DNA from: Diplosphaera chodatii
Taxonomy: Eukaryota > Chlorophyta > Trebouxiophyceae > Prasiolales > Stichococcaceae
DNA: 64,000 bases
Reading direction: 5' to 3'
Assembly: GCA_032358165.1 (NCBI GenBank)
Contig: JAALGY010000044.1
Coordinates: 842,570-906,569, forward strand
Below the pieces are notes generated by a model, which was given only the letters and a program-made list of their open reading frames with translations, did no database searches and was not told the DNA's origin. The position numbers were made by a program, and so were the translations under genes. How positions within the stretch are numbered: the stretch's first letter is position 1; every line of letters begins with the position of its first letter. Shown here one piece after another: positions 55,908 through 64,000 of the stretch.

Positions 55908-58790
55908 CTCCAGCAACTTGGCGCTGCGCAGCAGCATTGACAGCGCCATCTTCCTTCTGTTCACATCTGGTGTGCTCAACCTCCAGCTGCAACTGCAATC
56001 ATGGCGCATGTCAGCCCTGCGACTGCCCATGACACCCTGCTGTCAGCTGATACTGACATGCTGGTGTTGTTATTGTACCAGGCTCAACTGGCAAGCCGAA
56101 GGGCATCTGCGTACAGCACTGCGGCGTGGCCAATGTGATTGCCCATAAGGTTGACGAGCTGAAGCAAGCCGGCATTGCCGCTGGCGACAAGATGCTGAAC
56201 TGGATGGCGCTCAACTTTGGTGGGTTCAGCATGCTCAAGCACAGGAAGGTTGCGTCTTTTGCAGGTCTGTCGTATGCAGTTAAGGTGTTGGTGACTCCTC
56301 TGCAAACTGTGTGTTTGCTTGCAGACGTGCATGTCCTCGACTTCTGGGTTGGCATCGCCGCTGGCTGTTCAATAGTCACGGCGCCGTCTCAGCAACTGAA
56401 GGATGTGGACGCTGTGGCTGCGCTCATCCAGCAGCACAGCATTGTCAGCACCAGCTTCGTGCCATCCGTGTGCCAGCCACTGCTTGAAGCGTGCGGCGGC
56501 AAGCCCCTGCTGAGCAGCCTGCGCCATGTGAGCGTTGGTGGTGAGGCGGTGCGGCCAGCAGCAGTGTCAGCAATGTTGGCAGCAGCACCAAGTGCCGCCA
56601 TCTACAACATCTATGGTACGCAGCTGGTCTGTTTGCCTGTCAGTCCAAGGATGCAACTTGGACAGCTTTGCGCCAAAACGGTGACTGATGCAGCATCCTA
56701 CGCGATCGTAGCTGAGATTTGTGTCCACCTGCAGGCCCCACTGAGGCATGTGTCTGCACCACGTCCTTTAAGATCAACGGTTTTGCCACCGCTGCAACTG
56801 TGCCAATTGGAGGGTGAGTCAAACTTCACACAATCAGACCCAAACGCGCCGGTGCACATACATCTGTATCCCTGCACAGTCGATGAACAAGCAGGCTCAA
56901 GAACCTGTTTCTGTTGCAGGGCGCTCACCAACATGCGGCACTTCGTGCTGGACTCCGCCACACTGCAGCCATGCCCTGTTGGTGTGCCTGGTGAGCTGTT
57001 TGTCAGCGGCCCTGGCGTGGCGCGCGGCTATGTCGGGCGCCCAGACCTGACAAAGGCAGCCTTCCTGCCCAACCCCTTCAAGCAGTCCCACGACAGCAAG
57101 CACTACGACCGCATGTACCGCACCGGCGACACCGTCATGTGGCTGCCCAGTGGCATCAACCGCTTCTTTGGCCGCAAGGATGGCCAGGTGCAGCTGCGTG
57201 GCTTCCGTGTGGAGCTGGGCGAGATCGAAGCAGTCGTCTCAGCGGTTACCGGAGTCCGCACGGCAGCAGTTGTGCTCCAGGACGAGAACACTCCCAGTGC
57301 TGCACTTGTTGCCTATGTGGCACCAGCGTCGGCCGAGCAGGAGGCGGTGCTGGCAGCCTGCAGCGCCAAGCTGCCGCGGTACATGGTGCCATCCGCTGTG
57401 GTGCGGCTGGCTGAGCTGCCTCGTCTACCCAATGGCAAGGTGGGTGTGAATGCAGATCAAATCAGAGAGACAAGGTGCTCCTTTCATAGCCATCGCTGGC
57501 GAATCTCTCTGTATGCTATACAGTCGATGTATCTGCTTCATGTGCAGGTCAACCGACGGAGCCTGCCTCGGCATGACTTCAGTGCCAGCGCTGCATATGT
57601 TGCGCCGGCAAATGCTGTGGAGGTAGCCGTTGCAGCTGCTTGGCAGCATGTCCTGGGACTGCCACAGGATACGCAACTTTCGGTTGATGCGAACTGGTTT
57701 GAGGTGAGGATGATGTGCAATGCAAACGATGTGTTACATGCCAGCTATACTGGCCTGCGGGCAGCCAGACCAGCAAGCCCCGGAGGCTAATCAGTCTCTT
57801 TATGCCTGCAGGTTGGCGGCAACTCGCTGCAGACCGGGGCAGTCTGCTCACATGTCCGCTCTGAGCTGGGTATCGATGCCAATATACCTGCCGGCTGGCT
57901 CTTCACACACCAGACCATCCGGTCGCTGGCAGACAAGATTGCCAGTGATGTTCTTGCACCTGGGGCAGTGGGCCAGGCGCCCCTCCTGCCGAGCATAAGC
58001 CAGGGTCTAGCACACCCCGCAGATGGGTCGACCAGGCCAACACCGCTGTCATTCCAACAGGTGCGTTTGCAGCGGTGTCACCCATACTTGGCTGCCGTTG
58101 CCTCAACTCCAGCCATGAGTCAACACTTCACATATTGCGCTCGTGCTTAGATGGTGCCTTGATCGCGTAGGAGCAATTCCTGCAGCTATGGCAGCAGGAT
58201 CCAGAAAGCGCAGCCTACAACACGCCATGGGGTGTGTGCTTGCACGGCCAGCTTGGACACTGGAGCTTTACAGACTGCTGTGCAGCTGCTGGCCGAGCGC
58301 CATCTGGTAAGCATCCTGCATCCTGTTGCACATTGCCCAGGTCTGCAGAACACTTGCCGCCATAGCACTTCGGTTGCATGGAATGACACAGGGCTTCGAC
58401 ACTCGTTTCAGGTGCTGCGCACGTGCTTCATTGACACAGCAGACGGCGCGCAGCAGATCGTGCTGCCTGCCTCGGCTGTGGAGATGAAGGTGACTGCAGT
58501 CACGCCAAATGGCTCAGCACTGTTGCAGCCACACGCCGGCTGGAGGCTTTGCAATTCGCAGCGGACTCCAGCCTGGCAGCACGAGTGGCGGCAGTCATCA
58601 GCAGTCCTTTCGACCTCTACCGCGGACCGCCGATCCGCATGCATGTGAGTGCTGATGAACCAGATGGTTGTGATGGACTGATGGCCTGCTCCAGTGTGCC
58701 CGCACCTTCCTCCTTGTCCGTCTTGAAGTGTGCCTCAGACGGCTTTGCTTCCCTTCCACAGGTGTGGACACTGTCCACAAAGGAGCATGT
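55908..58790 (+). CDS. Nonribosomal peptide synthetase, module 1 (A-T-C start)
   Basis: This is an NRPS adenylation-thiolation unit leading into a condensation domain. The exons join at GT-AG introns without loss of frame: about 55908-55969, 56082-56219, 56325-56615, 56735-56814, about 56920-57439, 57549-57703, 57812-58060, 58171-58307, 58411-58490 and later blocks. Adenylation motifs: LLFTSGSTGKPKG (A3), NFDVHVLDF with the Asp that pairs with the substrate amino group, NIYGPTEA (A5), GELFVSGPGVARGY (A6), YRTGD (A7), GRKDGQVQLRGFRVELGEIE (A8) and PNGKVNRRSLP (A10 Lys). The thiolation site NWFEVGGNSLQTG keeps the phosphopantetheine serine, and the intron falls inside the motif. The condensation domain opens with EQFLQLWQQDPESAAYNTPW and reaches QHHSIN at about 58800. 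The part of the A domain before A3 was not found; it would fall in the homopolymer tract or further left. The product cannot be predicted. Confidence 0.82.
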
Positions 58791-61700
58791 GCTGCTGGTT
58801 ACCCAGCATCACTCCATCAACAGATGGCGGTGTCTCTGGGCATCCTCAGCCGTTGATCTTGCAGCGGCATACGGGCGCGGCATTGCACGGCAGGACACCA
58901 GCTCTGCCGCAGCTGCCTGCAAGCATATGTCGACTATGCGGTCTGGTCGGCAGCGGGCGCAGATGTCTGGTGAAGCGTTGGATGAGCAGTGTGGCCTGGT
59001 GGCGGCAGACTCTGCAGGAGGCACCCGCGTGGTGGAGCTGCCAACTGACCGGCCAAGGCCGAGCAAGATGAGCTTTGCTGGTGCTCAGCACAGCTTTAGC
59101 ACACCAGCTGCTGTGCGGCAGGGCTTGCAGCAGCTCGCCACGGCGCAGCAGACAACACCCTTTCATTGTGGTGGCTGCCGCGCTTCAGGTGGCAAATGAT
59201 GACCCCTGTTTCAGCAAACAGGCGGCAGAGCAGGTAGCCCACCCTGCGCTGTGTAAAGTGCTCCTCACTACAGTTGTGAGCTATGAACCACTGCCTGCAG
59301 GTGCTGTTACAACATGACACCGCACCAAGACGACAGACGTGGTGGGGCACCCCTATGCCAAACCGTGACCATGGCCGAGGGTCAGAACCTCATGCGGACC
59401 GTTCCTCAACACGCATGGCGCTGCGGCTGGGACCTTGGCCGGGGACCCTACCTTCCAGCGCCGCCGTGCACCGTGCCAAGGACGCAGCAGCCGCATGGCC
59501 TGTTGCACATGGGGCCGCTCCCTTCGTCAAAGGTGGTGGAGACCATGGGCATCATCACGCAGCGCCGCCTTCCCACACCCGTGTACCAGGCAAGGCTCTG
59601 CCCTTGCCAATTGAGCAGCAAGGGATCTGCGCTGCCTACAGTTGTACATATTGATGTTTGTGCTAATAGATTTGCTTCGGTTTCGATTGCAGGTCATGCG
59701 TGGTAGTGGATGGTTGCACAACAAACCCAACGATACACAGCTGGCGGGTTGGGAGGGCCTGCAGCTGGATGCTCATCACAGACAGACCGCGGGGGATGAG
59801 TGGTCCCAACCGACCGCTGGTTGGTCCTCCCTGAACTTCAGGTGCTAATTTCCCCCCCCGAGGACCTGCCGTGTCATGGCAACCCGCTTAGGACTGCTGC
59901 CCAAGGGCGCCCACAAAGATCACATGGATTGCAACAGGTATCCTCTCCTTCCCTTTTTCAGGGAGACGGGCATCCAGTGGCGTGGCTGAACGACTCCACC
60001 GCACGTGTTCGATGAGGTCCAGCTGGAGGTTGTCGAGCGCATGAGCGTCAAGCCAGCACTCTAGCAACCTGCTGGCTCGGCGGCAGTGGCACAGCCTGAC
60101 AGTCCGCTGTCGACGGACGGGCATGCTGAGCCCAGCCAGAGGCTAGCGGCAAGCTGGACGCCTGACCCCACCACCCCACCTTCAACGCACACAGAGGAGT
60201 CCTTAGCCCGCACATCTGGCGGTTGTTCACGCACAGCTGTGTTGAGCAAGGTCGCCAGGGAGCAGTCCCAGAAGCACAGTGCTGGTTCTCCGGCCCGCGA
60301 GATAGAGCGCATCACGCTACGCAACGCCGTCGAATTGCCGAGCCTGCCAACCAGCTGGCGAATTGGCTGGTCGGCAGAGGTGGCGGCGGGCTGCGCTGTG
60401 GTGGGGTGTCGCGCCAAGTGCCCGCAGCTGTACCCCCCCCATCGTTGCTGTGGCGGTGCTGACAGGCCGGCGCGACTATGTGCCGCGGATCCCCGAGCTG
60501 CGGTCTGAGCGTGCAGATTTCATGCTGCGTCAGCACTGGGGTGCGGCTGTGCTGGCTCGGCATCAGTGAAGACAGCTGGCTGCGGATGCTGGAGGTGGTG
60601 AGTGGTGTGGACATCCTTTTGGGGGTGGCAGCGATTTATGGACCAGCTCGCTGGAGACATTCGGCCGCGGGGTCTGTGATCTCGCCTAATGCATTATTCA
60701 CATCCGGCTCATACCGCCAGCCCACGGTAGGGGAACCCACCTCAGAAAACCCATGTGGGTTGCTGACTCCCACCTATCTATGCACAGACCTGCCTGACTG
60801 TGCTTCTGGGGTACCTGGTGTTTTTGCAGGGCGTGGAGGTGTGTCACGGCGGCGTTTGTCAAACCTGCTGCACTACTCGCAGGACTGGACATGCGCCCCT
60901 GGAGCCCCACGGACGACATGTTCTTCAGGACGAGGCCATTCATCTTCGACTGCAGCATCATGGAATTCTGGCCTGCCGCTGAGATGGGCCTGCGGCATTG
61001 TGGTGGCGCCGGCTGACGACATCAGGACCCCGACATTGCTCGCAGTCTAATCGAGCGAACATGGCGTTGCGTTCTGTGATCACACACTCTCAGTTCCAGG
61101 TGAGTAGGAACGCAGCTCGAGATCATGTTGGGACTGGCTCATTCTTTTTGTGTCGCCCGTGTTGTAGTAGCGTGAGACCTGCTGCGGACCGTGTGCCACA
61201 GGCTCAATTATGGATACCTGTCGGACGCGACGCAGTGGCCAGCCTTGCGCAACCTGGCAATGGTGCAGAGGCGCTAACCACTGCCACACCTGGCTAAGAC
61301 GCAGGCATGGCCCCTATGCAAGTTATGTAAAACGTGCTTATGGTGGGCATGCTCTTCACGCTTGCGGGTGTCTGGGGGTTGCTCGCAATGTCTGATGGGC
61401 GTGCAGGCTGGGAGGTCAGGTGAACCCACACGGTTTGTGCCGTTCGTGTGTAGGCCACACGGAGGCCAGCGTCATGGTGGGCCACCTTCCCCTGCGCCCA
61501 GACAGCGGCATCGGTTAGCGTTATCCTATGGGCGGCCCCATCCAAACACGCGGCTGTATGTGCTGGACCGGGCTCACTGCAGCCCTGCAAAGTGGTTGTG
61601 CGGCGAGCTGGTGCAGTGGCGGTGGGCGTGGCAGTGGCTATGTGGCCAGCGCACAGATAACAGAGCAGAGCGCTTCCTGCCCAACCCCTTCAAGCAGCCG

Positions 61701-64000
61701 GACGGACAGACCAGCTACGACGCATGTACTGCACAGGCGATTCGGTGGCCTGGCGGAAGGGCCTGATGGCACCTGAGGTGGACACAACAGTCTGAAGTTA
61801 CGATTGGCAGCGGTCTGCATGACATGCAGAACCGTCAGAGGGCCTGCTGGTTGAATGCCCTGCTTGTTCGATCATGGTGCAGTCACAAGTGCGCTTCAAT
61901 GCTGCAGGTATGTGGGCAGGGCTGATTGCCCAGGTCAAGCTGCGGTGGCTTCCGCCTGGAGCTGAGGCGGATTGAGGCGGTGTGGCGCCCGGCCCGGAGT
62001 GCAGGACGAAGTGGTGGTGCTGCAAGTGCACAACCCAGAGCGTGTGGTGGCCTACGTCACACCAGAAACAGCAGACGAGGCAGCAAGCTTGGGGCTGGAA
62101 CGCCAAGATGCGCATCAGGGTGCTTCGGCCCTTCGTGCGCTGATGAGTGCCATCGGTGCCCAGCGGCAAGGTGTTACGCAAGGCGCTGCACCGCAGCGAA
62201 CACCTCGGTAGACGGTCTGCATTTTTGGCACCACGCACGCCTGGCGCAGGCGGTGCACCGATGCCTGGAGCAGACGCTGCACCTTCAGCGAGCCGGTGTC
62301 AGGTATGCCAACTTCTGCCCGATGGGCGGCAATCGCGCAGGCCGGCGCGCTTGTGTCCCGGATGGCGCGTTTCTGGGCGGCGAGCAGCATTTCCACTTTC
62401 GTTGGGTTGGAGTGTGGGACCATCAGAGAAGCTTGCAGCCGGCTGTCGGACTTGGAGCTGTGATGCCTGCATGGTACCGCCACTCACAGCGACCTGTCAG
62501 CCGGCGGTGCTGACGCCCCGCTGATTGCCCCACTCTCCTATGAGCTGGTATGCTTGGTTACCATATGTCACTGGTGAATTCATGTCTGCATCCGCGCATT
62601 TCCAGCACTTTGTGAGATACTCAACGCTGCTTGATGCAGGAACAATTTTATCCGCTCTGGGCGCAGAATCGCTTCCAGCGCCTCAACTATTGGGTTTTTC
62701 CTGTGCTTCGGAGGGCTGGGGCGGTGGATATCACCACTATCCAGGCTGCTGCTGCACTGCTGTTTGAGCGGCCAAAACCAGGTGAGCGCCCACTAACACT
62801 GCAAGATATGGCAATTGCACCTGTGCACATGCCGCGCAGGAATCAGCCTCTTATCTCATTTTTTGGGCCACCAAAGCTTCTGCTGAGCCAAACCTTTGCC
62901 TAGGTGCTACGGGGTGCGCATCAGCAGAGTCATGGGGCAATTGGAAAGCCCAGGCAGCACATTGGCCAGTTGGGGACTATGACGAGTGAGCCCCCTCTGA
63001 CTTCAGGGACAGCTCGGCCCCAGATGCAGCAACTGGACACCACTGTCACTGCGGGCGATGCACATCAAGCCAGGTGACGTGCCAACCCCGCGCATCCTGT
63101 GTTGCTATGGATCAGCTGCTGGTTTCCAAATACAAGCATCTTGCGTAGAAATAACGGGCGAGACCATTGGCTGTTCATCATTCGACAATCATGACATGGC
63201 ACTGCAGGTTTCGCACTACAGAGCAGGGTGGCCGCGTTCATAGCAGAAGCCTTAAACTCTGACCAAGCGACCTGCACGATTGGAAGGCAAGTTCATCGAC
63301 ACATATACGCATTGATCCACCATTGGTGTGCTCAAGAGGTGCTGAGGGTGCTCTCCATGCTGCGCCGAGATCTGCGTTTCCGCCAAGATGGATACCCTGG
63401 GTGTCGCACTTGCTGGTCTGGGTGGTATCTGAACCGCCGCTGTCTGCGGCTGGCAAGCATGCACCATGCATACGGGATGGCTGGTCGCAGCGCTCCTGCA
63501 CGTGAGCTGCAGGCGGCAGCAGCGGGCATCGTGGCTGGCAGCAGTTCCACGGTGGGCACCGTGCCTGTGCAGTTGGGACTATGAGTGTTGGCAGCGAGGC
63601 AGCACCTCATGGGAAACCTCCGGTGCACCCACCTGGACTGGTGGCGGGGCACCTAGAGGAAGCCACGGGTGGAGTGCCGTGGACCACCGGCCCCTGAGGT
63701 GGGGGCCATGCTGGCGCTGACGTACCAGTGCAAGTCGCACCGCCGTCACCACACAGCTGCAGCGGCTGGCAGCTGCGCAGATACCACCCTCTTCAGTGTG
63801 GTGCTTGCCACACTTCAGGTGGCACCATTTGAAGTGTGGTGAGGGAGTACGACGGCTTCATGTCTTCTGCTTTTGACAACAGTTCACGTTCTGCTGCTGT
63901 TTATGCCCTAAGCACGGGGCATGGAATGCACGGTGCTGCTGTCGAGGGTACTCAGCCCGGATGACAGCCAGTAGGTGTCGGCCACGCCCTACGCCAACCG
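58791..64000 (+). pseudogene. Decayed NRPS continuation (C-A-T-C), open at right edge
   Basis: NRPS motifs continue in order but change reading frame many times. The rest of condensation domain 1 spans 58.8-59.6 kb: the DG of HHxxxDG is out of frame with HH, then LAAAYGRG, VELPTDRPRPSKMSF and NRDH lie in different frames. A second adenylation domain follows: ANQLANWLVGRG (about 60340), RSERADFMLRQ (about 60510), GVEVCHGGV (60832), FLPNPFKQPDGQTSYD (61674), a degraded RLELRRIEAV (61950), VVAYVTPET (62047) and VPSGKVLRKAL (62155). The second thiolation site reads MGGNRAG (about 62325), with Arg where the phosphopantetheine Ser belongs. A second condensation domain starts EQFYPLWAQNRFQRLNYW (62640) and again has a frame change between HH and DGWSQ (63460-63480). 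It reaches TPYANR at the window end, preceded by an in-frame TAG. Either this is a pseudogene or the sequence here has many indel errors. Confidence 0.7.

Overview
The window is nuclear DNA of a GC-rich green alga, most likely a Chlorella-like trebouxiophyte. Coding blocks of about 40-300 bases are broken up by many short introns, with donors of the GTGCGY/GTGAGY type and acceptors of the CTGCAG type. The gene set is that of a photosynthetic eukaryote: a plastid ferredoxin of the FdC class, CURT1, RUNKEL, CHIP and eEF1B-gamma. I rebuilt splice junctions by hand. Six genes close into complete, frame-consistent models (99 introns in the five largest plus 3 in a small one). Others are partial.

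Left third (1-24 kb). Two minus-strand genes come first: a 2Fe-2S ferredoxin of the FdC type (5' end unresolved) and a complete 14-exon eEF1B-gamma gene. A divergent promoter interval separates eEF1B-gamma from a 33-exon plus-strand gene for a RUNKEL/ULK4 pseudokinase with armadillo-type repeats, which fills 6.2-17.0 kb. Converging on it is a minus-strand gene for a DDT/WHIM-domain chromatin protein (17.8-24.0 kb).

Middle (25-50 kb). On the minus strand lie an alpha/beta hydrolase with a long unassigned C-terminal part and an intronless CURT1 thylakoid-curvature gene. On the plus strand is a complete CHIP (TPR + U-box) E3 ligase. A complete GT31 glycosyltransferase follows on the minus strand, and then a complete 38-exon ECM29 proteasome adaptor on the plus strand (37.8-49.8 kb). 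CURT1/CHIP and GT31/ECM29 are head-to-head pairs with 0.6-0.9 kb between start codons. CHIP and ECM29 both act in protein quality control, but nothing in the layout shows co-regulation.

Right third (50-64 kb). This is the accessory-looking part. It holds a small secreted protein of the bacterial GlcG/HbpS family carrying introns, then an unrecognised gene with a beta-helix-like exon. A gene-poor 3.5 kb follows, ending in five tandem repeats of about 173 bp and a T/C homopolymer tract. Last comes a nonribosomal peptide synthetase (NRPS) locus. Its first module (adenylation, thiolation, start of condensation) is split by ordinary introns and reads cleanly. From about 58.8 kb to the right edge, a condensation-adenylation-thiolation-condensation series is still recognisable but is broken by repeated frame changes, a stop and a lost thiolation serine. 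The NRPS locus runs off the window.
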